In this document: positions 37,566 to 45,590 of the stretch, piece by piece
Layout of the letters: each line of letters begins with the position of its first letter
How positions within the stretch are numbered: the first letter of the stretch is position 1
Source of the DNA: Bifidobacterium sp. ESL0775
GTDB lineage: Bacteria > Actinomycetota > Actinomycetes > Actinomycetales > Bifidobacteriaceae
Direction: 5' to 3'
Length of the DNA: 64,000 nt
NCBI RefSeq assembly: GCF_029395475.1
Contig: NZ_CP113917.1
Location: 1,488,001 to 1,552,000, forward strand
Position numbers and translations under genes: made by a program
Notes under the pieces: generated by a model
Told to the model about the DNA's origin: nothing
Database searches by the model: none
What the model saw: the letters and a program-made list of their open reading frames with translations, nothing else

Positions 37566-38402
37566 ATGTGCACGAAATCAGAGGACTCTATTTCAGTTTC
37601 TGCTCCTCTTCTCAGATTCAAGAAAACGACTCCATTGCTGGCAAAAACACATTCAGACAAAAAGCATAAACCCGATGACGCACGTTCTTCGGACGCAACC
37701 CTCGCAACCGCGAAAAACTCCGCCCCTATGCACTATGCAATCGCGGAGCAACTCGCCGTGGACATCATAGAAGGCCGTTGGAAACCCGGCACGAACATCA
37801 CCCTCAACGACATCCAGCAGAAGTTCTCCATTTCGCGTACCGTGGCCCGGGAAGTAGCGCATACACTGGAATCGGCGCACGCTGTCGTCATCAAAAAGCG
37901 CGTCGGGCTCATCGCCCAGGATCTTGACAACTGGCTTTCGCTCGACACACAGGTCATGCAATGGAAACTCCATTCCAGCTATCGCAAGCAGCAGCTGCTG
38001 ACCCTGACCGAGCTGCGTCTGGCCGTGGAACCGTTCGCGGCGGCGGACGCCGCGTTGAAAGCCCCACTCGAGACCAAGGCCCTGATGCCGGTCATGGCCA
38101 TGCAGCTGAGGAAAGACGGGGAATCCGGCAATCTCGAGGAATTCCACAAACTCGATATCCGCTTCCATGACGAGGTGCTCACCAGCAGCGGCAACGAATT
38201 GTTCTCAGCCCTCTCGCCTCTGGTCAATATCGTGCTGGCCAGCCGCGTGGAACAAGGTCTTTATCCGTCAAAACCAAGGCCGGAGGCCTTGGACGCGCAT
38301 GACGAGGTCGCCGACGCGATATGGAAAGGCGACGCCGAAAAAGCCAAAAAGGCCATGACCCTTATCGTCGACGAGGTGCGCACCACGACAGAAAGCGCGT
38401 GA
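37566..38402 (+). CDS. GntR/FadR-family (FCD) transcriptional regulator
   Basis: A 278-residue regulator: a polar, Ser/Lys-rich N-terminus of about 50 residues, a winged-helix GntR domain (ITLNDIQQKFSISRTVAREVAHTLESAHAVVI) and an all-helical FCD ligand-binding domain (LTLTELRLAVEPFAAADAAL, LDIRFHDEVLTSSGN, HDEVADAIWKGDAEKAKKAM). The Asp/His residues in the FCD domain fit metal-dependent binding of a sugar acid. It sits beside gntP, the oxidoreductases and two gluconokinases, so it probably controls the sugar-acid locus. The true start could be a few codons later; no strong ribosome site was seen. Confidence 0.88.
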   Translation: MCTKSEDSISVSAPLLRFKKTTPLLAKTHSDKKHKPDDARSSDATLATAKNSAPMHYAIAEQLAVDIIEGRWKPGTNITLNDIQQKFSISRTVAREVAHTLESAHAVVIKKRVGLIAQDLDNWLSLDTQVMQWKLHSSYRKQQLLTLTELRLAVEPFAAADAALKAPLETKALMPVMAMQLRKDGESGNLEEFHKLDIRFHDEVLTSSGNELFSALSPLVNIVLASRVEQGLYPSKPRPEALDAHDEVADAIWKGDAEKAKKAMTLIVDEVRTTTESA

Positions 38403-38506
38403 ATCCTTCAAAAGCAGGCGAAACCCCATAGACATTCGCATAACTGTCTTTTGGCGCAGTGAACGCCATCCGCGCTTACGGTAATGCCTGCCTACGCCTC
38501 AAACAT

Positions 38507-38545
38507 AAAGGGTGCTGTCCTCCAAATCAGAGAACAGCACCCTTT
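38507..38545. terminator. Bidirectional terminator between gntR and gntP
   Basis: AAAGGGTGCTGT and its exact complement ACAGCACCCTTT flank a 15-base loop, with T-rich sequence after each arm. The genes are convergent. Confidence 0.9.
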
Positions 38546-38629
38546 TACCTTTTCATCCCGGCCTCTTACGGTTCATGTCCGAACAGCTCGGGCGCGAACC
38601 TTGGAACCAATACGGAGGCCGGTTGCGAA

Positions 38630-40060
38630 TCAGGCGATGACGCCCAACGCGTTGAAGATGCACAGCGCGATGAAAGAGACGATGCCGCCAAGGGCGTTGA
38701 CCGTCGTCAGATACTTCAACCCCTGCTTGGTGTTGAGGTTGAACAGCGAGGTCATCATCCAGAAACCGCTGCAGTTGACGTGCCACAGCACCATGGAGCC
38801 GGCGCAGATGGCCAAGGTGGCCACGATCGGCGACAAGGCGAGCGCACCCATCATCGGGTTGATGAGCGATGCGGAGATCATGACGGCGATGGTCATCGAA
38901 CCGGTCGCGCCCATGATGACGGCGGCCAGGACGAACGGGATGATGATGGCCGGGATGTGCATGCGGACGATCATCTGACCAAGCTGCTTGACCACGGCGT
39001 TGTCCTGAAGGATGCCGCCCAAAGCGCCGCCCATGCCGATCATGATCAGGGTGTCGATCGAGATCTTCATGGCGCGCTTGACCCAGCTGTTCATGGAGAT
39101 CTCCAGGGTGGAGGACTTGTCGGTCAGACTGGAATCATCCTTCTGCGCGTTCTTCAGCACCGTCGACTTACGTCCGATGATCAGCAGCGCCACCAGGATG
39201 ACGCCGACGAACAGGGCGAAAGTGGTGTTGCCGATGGAGCTGAAGAAGGTGTAGGTGGACGAACCCTTCTTGCAGAACATCTCGCCGATGGATCCGGCGC
39301 CGATGAGCACCAGCGGGACCAACAGCGGCATGAACGACAGGAACGTCGAAGGAGCGCCCTCTTCCTTGATGCACATCTCCTCGACCGTGGCGTCTTTCGG
39401 GGCCTCTTCATATTCACTGGCGAACTGGGGGTTCGCGGGAATGTATTCAGCCCTGGAAAGGAACGGCTTGCTGATGAAATAGGTGACGATGAAGGCGATG
39501 AGGCTGATGATGATGCCCCAGATCATGACCTGGCCGACATCGGCGCCGAAAAGGGCCGTGACAGCCAGAGTGCCCGGGTGGGTCGGGACCAGACCGTGCG
39601 TGACGGTGAGGCCGAGGCAGACCAGCGGGGCGACAAGCGCCATGCTGATGTGCTTGCGCTTGCCGATGATCGCCGTGATCGGGGCGGTCAGCACTTCGGT
39701 GACGTTGCCGAAGACCGCGAGGGTCATCGTGAACGCCGCGGACGACGGCGCCAGTTCCAGGTGCTTGCCACGGAAAAGCCTGATGAAGAAGTTGGTGATC
39801 TGCGTGGCGGCGCCGGTATCCTGGATGCCCATCGCGATGATGGCGCCGAAGATGATGGTGATGCCGATGCTGCCCAAGGTCGAGCCGAAGGACTTATTGA
39901 TCTTGTCCATTGTGTCGGCGAGATTGCCACCCAACGTCAATCCCAGCAACAGCGCGATGACGAACAGCGACATGACAGGGTTGATTTTCAGTTTGACGGT
40001 GAACAATACCAGCAATACCACCGCAATGATCAAAATGATCAGAAATACTGCAGGACTCAT
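38630..40060 (-). CDS. gntP: GntP-family gluconate permease
   Basis: A 476-residue gluconate:H+ symporter-like protein with 12-14 helices and no signal peptide. The family region TVTHGLVPTHPGTLAVTALF and the glycine-rich GATGSMTIAVMISASLINPM segment are clear. It is the last gene of a minus-strand run with the isomerase and dehydrogenase. The nearby gluconokinases and FCD regulator support gluconate or a related aldonic acid as substrate. Confidence 0.92.
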   Translation of the reverse strand: MSPAVFLIILIIAVVLLVLFTVKLKINPVMSLFVIALLLGLTLGGNLADTMDKINKSFGSTLGSIGITIIFGAIIAMGIQDTGAATQITNFFIRLFRGKHLELAPSSAAFTMTLAVFGNVTEVLTAPITAIIGKRKHISMALVAPLVCLGLTVTHGLVPTHPGTLAVTALFGADVGQVMIWGIIISLIAFIVTYFISKPFLSRAEYIPANPQFASEYEEAPKDATVEEMCIKEEGAPSTFLSFMPLLVPLVLIGAGSIGEMFCKKGSSTYTFFSSIGNTTFALFVGVILVALLIIGRKSTVLKNAQKDDSSLTDKSSTLEISMNSWVKRAMKISIDTLIMIGMGGALGGILQDNAVVKQLGQMIVRMHIPAIIIPFVLAAVIMGATGSMTIAVMISASLINPMMGALALSPIVATLAICAGSMVLWHVNCSGFWMMTSLFNLNTKQGLKYLTTVNALGGIVSFIALCIFNALGVIA

Positions 40061-40112
40061 GATGTCCCTTCCTTACTTATAGGAATTTATGGATTTACGA
40101 AATGGAAGCGCT

Positions 40113-40991
40113 TTATTCGGCCACGCCCGCCTTTTCCATCGCGTCACGGGTGGTCTTATAGGCATGGGAGAACACCCATTCCGGCGATTCCTTCCAATAG
40201 TCGGGACGGAACGTCTCGATGGACACCACTCCGCTGTAGCCGATCCGCTTCAGCACCCGCAGGAAGTCCTGCAGATCGATGTCACCGGTTCCGCAGAAGC
40301 ACCTGTTGGTCTGCGTGAGCCCTTCCATCGGGCGATCGTCCGCATCGTTGATATGGACGTCGAAGACCTTCTTGGGGTCCGCCAGCTCCATCACGGAGAA
40401 ATCCTGCAGTTGGTGATAGAGATAGAGGTTGCAGGCATCGAAGACCAAGCCGACGTTGTCCTTGTCGACGGCGTTGACGATGTCGGACGCCTGTTCGACG
40501 GTGCGGATGGAGCTGTATTCGTGACCCACCGACTCGAGGCACAGCTTGACGTCGTACTTCGCGGCCATGTCGCCGAGCTTCTTGAGGATACGGACGCAAT
40601 TGGCAAAAATCGTCTCCCAAGGGGTGTCGTAGATGCCCTCGACCTCCGGGTTGCGGTGCAAGGGCGCGACGACGATGAACGTCTTGGAGCCAATGCGCTG
40701 GGCCGTCTCGCAGCCAAGCTGGAAGTCATCCATGACCTCCTGGTGCTTAGCCGGGTCGTCATGGTCGGTGAACAGGTCCTCATAGATGTACAAGGCGTTC
40801 ATGGCATGAGGACGAACCCTGCTGTGCTTGAAGAAATCAGCCAGCTCGTCGACCGAATGGTCCTTCAGGTAGTTCCTGAGCATGTCGAGCCTGATCTCGA
40901 TGGCGTCGAAACCATATTTCTCGGCCAACTCAAGATCGGTCTGCAGATCGGAACAATCCCTTGCGGTCGCTTCATTGAAACCTATTTTCAT
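40113..40991 (-). CDS. Sugar phosphate isomerase/epimerase (xylose-isomerase-like TIM barrel)
   Basis: A 292-residue AP-endonuclease-2 fold TIM barrel. Metal ligand candidates lie in LCLESVGHEYSS, GLVFDACNLYLY, VHINDADDRP and VVSIETFRPDYW. The start at 40991 is preceded by GAGGAAAG and lies eight bases after the dehydrogenase stop. An upstream GTG was rejected. Members often rearrange keto-sugars or inositol-type polyols together with Gfo/Idh/MocA dehydrogenases. The actual substrate here is unknown but its neighbours suggest conversion of a sugar acid toward gluconate. Confidence 0.85.
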   Translation of the reverse strand: MKIGFNEATARDCSDLQTDLELAEKYGFDAIEIRLDMLRNYLKDHSVDELADFFKHSRVRPHAMNALYIYEDLFTDHDDPAKHQEVMDDFQLGCETAQRIGSKTFIVVAPLHRNPEVEGIYDTPWETIFANCVRILKKLGDMAAKYDVKLCLESVGHEYSSIRTVEQASDIVNAVDKDNVGLVFDACNLYLYHQLQDFSVMELADPKKVFDVHINDADDRPMEGLTQTNRCFCGTGDIDLQDFLRVLKRIGYSGVVSIETFRPDYWKESPEWVFSHAYKTTRDAMEKAGVAE

Positions 40992-40999
40992 GTCTTTCC

Positions 41000-42094
41000 T
41001 CACTTCTGATTGGTACGGATCGGGAACTTGATCGGCTCATCGCTCTTGGTGCTCTGATAGATGGCGGTGAACAGCTCCACCGTCCTGCGGCCCTCATAGC
41101 CATCGACCAAAGGCTGGGTCCCATTGGCCACGGCGCTGAGGAAGTCCTCGATCTGCAGCCGATGGTAATAGCGCATGGAATCGACGCTGTTGAAGAAATC
41201 GCTGTCTTCCTTCTTCCAGACCTCCTGCTTGTCGGCTTCGCCTTCCACCGTCCACAGATCGTTATACGGAGGCTCGGTGATCGAGGAGACGCCGGCGATG
41301 AACATCGCGCCGCCGTCGGTCTGCACACCGATCGAGGCACCGTTCTCGCCGTAGACATGGACCTTGCCGTAAAGGGCGGGGTTCTGGGAATTGCTGACGA
41401 CGATGTTGCCCAATCCGCCGTTCTTGAACTTGACGACAGCCACGGCCGTGTCCTCGACCTCGATATACGGATGGTTGAGGTTGCGCCATACGCCATAGAC
41501 CTCATCCACCTCGCCCATGTACCAAAGCAGCAGATCCAGCTGATGCGGGGCCTGGTTGACGAGGACGCCGCCGCCTTCACCATCCCAGGTTCCACGCCAG
41601 TCGTCACTATCGTAATACGCCTTGTCGCGCCAGCCCAGCATGCGGACCGCGCCGAGCACCGGCTTGCCAATCTTGCCGTCGTCGATCGCCTGCTTCATGC
41701 GCATGCAAGGACGATAGAAGCGACGCTGGCAGATCACACCGACCTGCTTGTGCGTTTTCTCGGAGGTGGCGAGGATGGCATCGCAGTCTTCCAGCGAGGA
41801 GGCCATCGGCTTCTCGATCAGTACATTCGCCCCGGCTTCCATCGCGGCGATCGCGGGCTTGGCGTGGGCGGGATGCGGGGTGCAGATGCTCACCACATCG
41901 ATGTGTTCCTTTTCCACCATCTCAGCCACATCATCGTAAGCGTGGACACCATATTTGGCCGCGTATTCGCGTGCCTTGTCGATATTGCGGCTGCAAACGG
42001 CCGCGAATTCAGAATTTTCCAGCTTCATGAACGCTTGGGCATGGAAATCGGTTACCTTGCCGCAACCGACGATAGCGGTTCTCAATTTGCTCAT
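41000..42094 (-). CDS. Gfo/Idh/MocA-family NAD(P)-dependent oxidoreductase
   Basis: A 364-residue enzyme with N-terminal Rossmann fold (TAIVGCGKVTDFHAQAF), the conserved dinucleotide-domain motif VLIEKPMASSLEDCD containing the EKP triad, and a C-terminal mixed alpha/beta domain with VNQAPHQLDLLLWYMGEVD and its catalytic-type His. It is the first gene of a run with the epimerase (eight-base gap) and gntP. The family oxidises sugars, inositols or sugar acids; specificity cannot be assigned. Upstream lies AT-rich sequence with inverted ATTGATAAT-like elements. Confidence 0.88.
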   Translation of the reverse strand: MSKLRTAIVGCGKVTDFHAQAFMKLENSEFAAVCSRNIDKAREYAAKYGVHAYDDVAEMVEKEHIDVVSICTPHPAHAKPAIAAMEAGANVLIEKPMASSLEDCDAILATSEKTHKQVGVICQRRFYRPCMRMKQAIDDGKIGKPVLGAVRMLGWRDKAYYDSDDWRGTWDGEGGGVLVNQAPHQLDLLLWYMGEVDEVYGVWRNLNHPYIEVEDTAVAVVKFKNGGLGNIVVSNSQNPALYGKVHVYGENGASIGVQTDGGAMFIAGVSSITEPPYNDLWTVEGEADKQEVWKKEDSDFFNSVDSMRYYHRLQIEDFLSAVANGTQPLVDGYEGRRTVELFTAIYQSTKSDEPIKFPIRTNQK

Positions 42095-42114
42095 TGTTTT
42101 CTCCTTTGAAAAAT

Positions 42115-42173
42115 AATTGATAATTATGCAGTTTTGAATTCTTGCAATCGAATATTCATTGCGATAATCAATT
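42115..42173. promoter_or_regulatory. AT-rich promoter region with ATTGATAAT-type elements
   Basis: AATTGATAATTAT at 42115-42127 and GCGATAATCAATT at 42161-42173 are partly inverted copies. A related element (CATTGATAATAAT on the minus strand) lies at 37478-37490 upstream of the gntR gene, which makes a shared operator possible but unproved. Confidence 0.35.
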
Positions 42174-42290
42174 CTCCACTGGCGCTCCTTTCATGTCGTC
42201 CTGCGATTTTCGCACCGCGTAAAGCCTCAAACACCGGAATGGGATCGGCACCATTCCGACATGTTCAACGCGGCTTCATCGCCCACATTT

Positions 42291-42818
42291 TCAAACATTG
42301 GACCCCAATCTCTCGGCTTCATATCCTTTGATAAGGTCGATCGCCCGTTTTTCGACTTCCCCAGGCGTGGCATCGATCGAGATAGCGGCGCCCGGTTCGT
42401 CCTCGGCCAGGGGCTCGAGATCGCCAAACTGACTCGGCAACAATGACGTCGGCATGTAATGCCCCGTGCGCTGAGCCAATCTTGACGCGATCAGATGTTC
42501 GGAACCGACCAGATGAATGAAAAAGACATCGACGTTCTTGCGTAACACATCACGATAGGAACGCTTCAGAGCCGAACAAGAAACTACAGTCGACTCCCGT
42601 TTCCCCTCGTGTTCGACGATCCATCCGTTGATGGCTTTCAGCCAAGGCCAACGATCCTCGTCAGTCAGCGGAATGCCATGGCTCATTTTCTCGACATTGG
42701 CCGGGGAATGGAAATCATCGCCTTCAGCCATGACGAATCCCAATTGATCCCGTATAGCCTCGGAAACAGTAGTCTTCCCGCATCCAGAAACGCCCATCAC
42801 GACAATGTGAATGCTCAT
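42291..42818 (-). CDS. gntK: Gluconokinase, copy 1
   Basis: Phosphorylates gluconate to 6-phosphogluconate. The 175-residue shikimate-kinase-like P-loop protein has Walker A GVSGCGKTT, then EGDDFHSPANVEKMSHGIPL, the SCSALKRSYRDVLR motif, and the LID segment RTGHYMPTSLLPSQF. It is followed by a close paralogue (43254), also minus strand, after 435 bases. The two share most residues by eye. Confidence 0.93.
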   Translation of the reverse strand: MSIHIVVMGVSGCGKTTVSEAIRDQLGFVMAEGDDFHSPANVEKMSHGIPLTDEDRWPWLKAINGWIVEHEGKRESTVVSCSALKRSYRDVLRKNVDVFFIHLVGSEHLIASRLAQRTGHYMPTSLLPSQFGDLEPLAEDEPGAAISIDATPGEVEKRAIDLIKGYEAERLGSNV

Positions 42819-43253
42819 GCCATCTCCTTATATACACGAACAGACCTGGTATGTACTATATTAATCACATCATATCAATCTGTCAAAAGAAACTACCAAA
42901 AAAATATTAAATACTCTTTTTAACATACAACTTGAGTCAGGGTCATCGATTTTAGCTAGGTAATCTTGACGGCGACCCACAAGATTCCAACCCGCAGGAT
43001 GACGCCGAAAGACATTTTTAAGAAAAACGTTTTATTTTTGAAAGCGAATGTTCCATGCCGTTTTGTTCCGATACAGGATGAAGCTTTCACCGCTGGAAAA
43101 ACAAAACATTGCCTCAACACATGCATAGACGACTTTGTCCGTGTCTTAAAAACTCAAAGAAAAACGAAAATCCGCCGCATCGCGTTGGTCATCCCAGGCC
43201 TAAAAATGACTCAATCCCGGATTCACCAAGCCGGGAAAATCAAAACCCGGGCC
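42819..43253. other. AT-rich intergenic stretch between the two gluconokinases
   Basis: No convincing gene. A plus-strand open frame (42966-43268) exists but its composition and lack of a ribosome site make it unconvincing. The part near 42830-42910 is AT-rich and probably holds the copy 1 promoter. At the other end a GCCTCGTGAGGC mini-hairpin and a CCGGG/CCCGG repeat follow the copy 2 stop. Confidence 0.5.
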
Positions 43254-43772
43254 TCACGAGGCGATTGATGCCCGCCATGCGTTCACGGCCTTCGCGGCTT
43301 CCTCAATAACATGTTCTGGCGAGGCGTCAATCGACACCTCAACGCCCTCTTCACCCGGTTGCAGGGACTCCAAATCCGCAAACTGGCTGGGAAGCAGAGA
43401 GACCGGCATATAATGGCCTTTGCGCTGCCGCATCCTCGAACCAATCAAGTCCTGGGAACCCACCAGATGAATGAACAGGACATCCAGGTCCTTACGTAAT
43501 ACATCACGATAGGCGCGTTTCAGCGCGGAACAGGAGACGACAGTGGACACGCCCTTGGCGTCCTGCTTGCGCATCCATTGGTTGATGGTCTTGAGCCAAG
43601 GCCAGCGATCCTCGTCGTTCAGGGGGATGCCGTGGCTCATCTTGTCGACGTTGGCCTGGGGATGGAAGTCGTCGCCTTCGGCCATCTGGAAGCCGAATTT
43701 GTCGGCGAGCGCCTGGGCCACGGTGGTTTTCCCACATCCGGAAACGCCCATGACGATGATGTGTGTGCTCAC
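43254..43772 (-). CDS. gntK: Gluconokinase, copy 2
   Basis: A 172-residue paralogue of copy 1. It has the same Walker A (GVSGCGKTT), EGDDFHPQANVDKMSHGIPL, SCSALKRAYRDVLR and RKGHYMPVSLLPSQF. Differences concentrate near the C-terminus and after the P-loop. GGAGGAT lies upstream of the start, and a sigma-70-like promoter is visible. It is likely expressed separately from copy 1, possibly as a housekeeping or differently regulated kinase. Confidence 0.92.
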   Translation of the reverse strand: MSTHIIVMGVSGCGKTTVAQALADKFGFQMAEGDDFHPQANVDKMSHGIPLNDEDRWPWLKTINQWMRKQDAKGVSTVVSCSALKRAYRDVLRKDLDVLFIHLVGSQDLIGSRMRQRKGHYMPVSLLPSQFADLESLQPGEEGVEVSIDASPEHVIEEAAKAVNAWRASIAS

Positions 43773-43802
43773 GGCCTATCCTCCTGTTTGTTCTTATCCC
43801 CC

Positions 43803-43831
43803 ACTTTAAAAACCCACAAAAGGACAGTCAA
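43803..43831 (-). promoter_or_regulatory. Sigma-70-like promoter of gluconokinase copy 2
   Basis: On the minus strand TTGACT (43826-43831) is followed after 17 bases by TAAAGT (43803-43808), then GGAGGAT before the start at 43772. A weak inverted repeat (GTCAG...CTGAC, about 43838-43859) lies just upstream. Confidence 0.5.
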
Positions 43832-43914
43832 CGCGGTGTCAGTATTTGCCTTACCTGACGTTAAGGATTGGGGGATCATCCATTAAACCATTCCTCGGAA
43901 TGGACCACCAACAG

Positions 43915-43953
43915 CAAGGCCGGATGGCTCATGACAATCACCATCCGGCCTTG
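43915..43953. terminator. Hairpin downstream of the uracil/xanthine permease
   Basis: A perfect 13-bp stem, CAAGGCCGGATGG and its complement, with a 13-base loop. It lies 50 bases beyond the permease stop. There is no clear U-tract. A second small palindrome (CCATTCC-TC-GGAATGG) sits at 43888-43903. Confidence 0.6.
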
Positions 43954-44003
43954 TTCGTCAATCACCGGTCATCCCAGCATTTCAGGCTTGGAAATCATAC
44001 CTG

Positions 44004-45287
44004 TCAGTCCGTGTCGTCCTTGGCGATGGCGCCGGTGGCGTGACCGATGGCGCGCAGGCCATGGTAGATCACCAGCACCGCGACGGTGCCGATGGCGATG
44101 CCGTTGAACTTGACGCCCGAGATGGCGAAGCCGAAGTCGGCGATGCCGATGATCATGGTCACGGCGGCGGTCATGTTGTTGAGCGGCTTGCCGAAGTCGA
44201 CGTGGTTGTCGACCCAGATGCGCACGCCGACCATGCCGATCATGCCGTAAAGCAGGGTGGTCACGCCGCCGAGCACACCGGCGGGAATCGTGTTAATGAT
44301 GGCGCCGAACTTCGGGCACAGGCTCAGGATCAGGGCAAAGGCCGCGGCGCACCAGTAGGCGGCGGTGGAATAGACGCGGGTGGCGGCCATCACGCCGATG
44401 TTCTCGCCGTAGGTGGTGGTGCCGGAGCCGCCGCCGAAACCGGCGATGGTGGTGCCAAGGCCGTCGGCGAACAGGGCGGTGCCGATGTGGTCGTCATAGT
44501 TGCGGCCGGTCATCTGCGCGACGGACTTGACATGGCCGACGTTTTCAGCGATCAGGACCATGACCACAGGGATGAACATGGGCAGCACCGAGAAATCGGC
44601 CTGCGGCAGGTGGAAGTGCGGGAAACCGATCCACGCGGCCTTGCCGACCGCCGCGAAATCGACCTGACCGCGCAGGCAGGCGTAGGCGTAGCCGACCAGC
44701 ACACCGAGCAGGATGTTCAGGCGGCCAAGCAGGCCTTTGAAAAGCACCGCGATGAGCAGGACGGCAGCCAAGGTGACCACGGCGGTGTCGGGGGCCTTCT
44801 GGAAGTTGTTCCACACCGACGGGGCGAGGTTGAAGCCGATGATGGCGACGATGGCGCCATTGACCACCGGCGGCATGATGATGTCGATCCATTTGACACC
44901 GGCGAAGTGCACCAGCAGGCCGATGAGCGCCAGCAGCATACCAGTGACCATGATGCCGAAGCTGGCCACGGCGATGCCCTTGTGCGCGGTGGTGACCGCG
45001 ACGATCGGGGCTATAAAACCAAATGAGCTACCCAAATAACTGGGTAGCTCATTTTTATTGATCAACAGGAACAACGCCGTCGACATCGCCGTGAAGAACA
45101 ACGTCGTGGATGGATCGAAGCCCGTCAATATCGGAACCAGGAACGTCGCGCCGAACATCGCGATGACGTGCTGGGCACCGATGCCCGCCGTGCGTCCCCA
45201 CGTCATGCGCTCATCGGGGTCGACCACTTCTCCGGGGTTCAACGTCTTGCCGTCGCCATGCAGTTTCCAGGTGAACATGTTGCTCAT
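44004..45287 (-). CDS. uraA: NCS2-family uracil/xanthine permease
   Basis: A 427-residue nucleobase:cation symporter-2. Expected elements include GIGAQHVIAMFGATFLVPIL near helix 1, YLGSSFGFIAPI in helix 3, ENVGHVKSVAQMTGR with its Glu, and GGGSGTTTYGENIGVMA. The order resembles UraA-type uracil permeases more than purine ones. AAGGAG precedes the ATG at 45287; an in-frame start at 45320 was rejected. Codons for the helix-3 motif (about 45010-45060) are abruptly AT-rich and form a perfect hairpin, unlike the surrounding GC-rich gene. Confidence 0.92.
   Translation of the reverse strand: MSNMFTWKLHGDGKTLNPGEVVDPDERMTWGRTAGIGAQHVIAMFGATFLVPILTGFDPSTTLFFTAMSTALFLLINKNELPSYLGSSFGFIAPIVAVTTAHKGIAVASFGIMVTGMLLALIGLLVHFAGVKWIDIIMPPVVNGAIVAIIGFNLAPSVWNNFQKAPDTAVVTLAAVLLIAVLFKGLLGRLNILLGVLVGYAYACLRGQVDFAAVGKAAWIGFPHFHLPQADFSVLPMFIPVVMVLIAENVGHVKSVAQMTGRNYDDHIGTALFADGLGTTIAGFGGGSGTTTYGENIGVMAATRVYSTAAYWCAAAFALILSLCPKFGAIINTIPAGVLGGVTTLLYGMIGMVGVRIWVDNHVDFGKPLNNMTAAVTMIIGIADFGFAISGVKFNGIAIGTVAVLVIYHGLRAIGHATGAIAKDDTD
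45021..45054 (-). other. Perfect 14-bp hairpin inside the permease coding sequence
   Basis: AAATGAGCTACCCA (45021-45034) and TGGGTAGCTCATTT (45041-45054) pair exactly around a six-base loop. On the coding strand the stem is followed by GGTTTTATAG, giving an intrinsic-terminator-like shape about 235-270 bases after the start codon. The codons used (AAA, AAT, CTA, TCA, ATA) are rare in neighbouring genes. Confidence 0.85.
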
Positions 45288-45590
45288 CCTTGACTCTCCT
45301 TTTGGGCATACTTCCGCCACTAATTGAAAATAGAGGATTCACCGCGCGGCTTTGCTTTCACTTTGCTTCCGTCGCGCGCCTTGGGACATTTTAGCGACCC
45401 CTTTGACATCGGCGTGTCGGATCTCTCAAGCGATAATCAGCTCCTCTAAGAGACAACTGACGTTGTTGGAGGTCGGGATATGCAATGTTCGGGACGCTCC
45501 TTGGCCGCTCGGCCGTGTCTTACGCCCGAACATTGCATATCCCGACCTCCAACACTCAACACATTCTGACTGCTGAAGCAAACTTTGAAC
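45288..45590. other. Intergenic region upstream of the permease with long inverted repeat
   Basis: No gene recognised. It holds a GCGATAATCA decamer (45430-45439) seen upstream of other minus-strand genes, and a 30-bp perfect inverted repeat (listed separately). The permease promoter should lie between the repeat and 45287. Confidence 0.6.
45464..45554. repeat. Perfect 30-bp inverted repeat with 31-base spacer
   Basis: The left arm (45464-45493, beginning TGTTGGAGGTCGGGATATGC) and right arm (45525-45554) are exact reverse complements. The 31-base spacer itself contains a small hairpin, GGCCG-CT-CGGCC. No U-tract follows either arm. It lies between the histidine-phosphatase stop and the permease promoter region. 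Confidence 0.95.

Noticed and set aside
42931..42945. CTTGAGTCAGGGTCA considered as a second HAIR element
   Set aside because: Only one half-site is present; the inverted partner ACTCAAG is missing.
42966..43268. Small plus-strand open frame between gluconokinases
   Set aside because: No ribosome site, no family resemblance, and its end lies within copy 2; treated as non-coding.
45464..45554. Inverted repeat considered as a CRISPR repeat unit
   Set aside because: Only one pair, in opposite orientation, with no repeated spacer array or cas genes.
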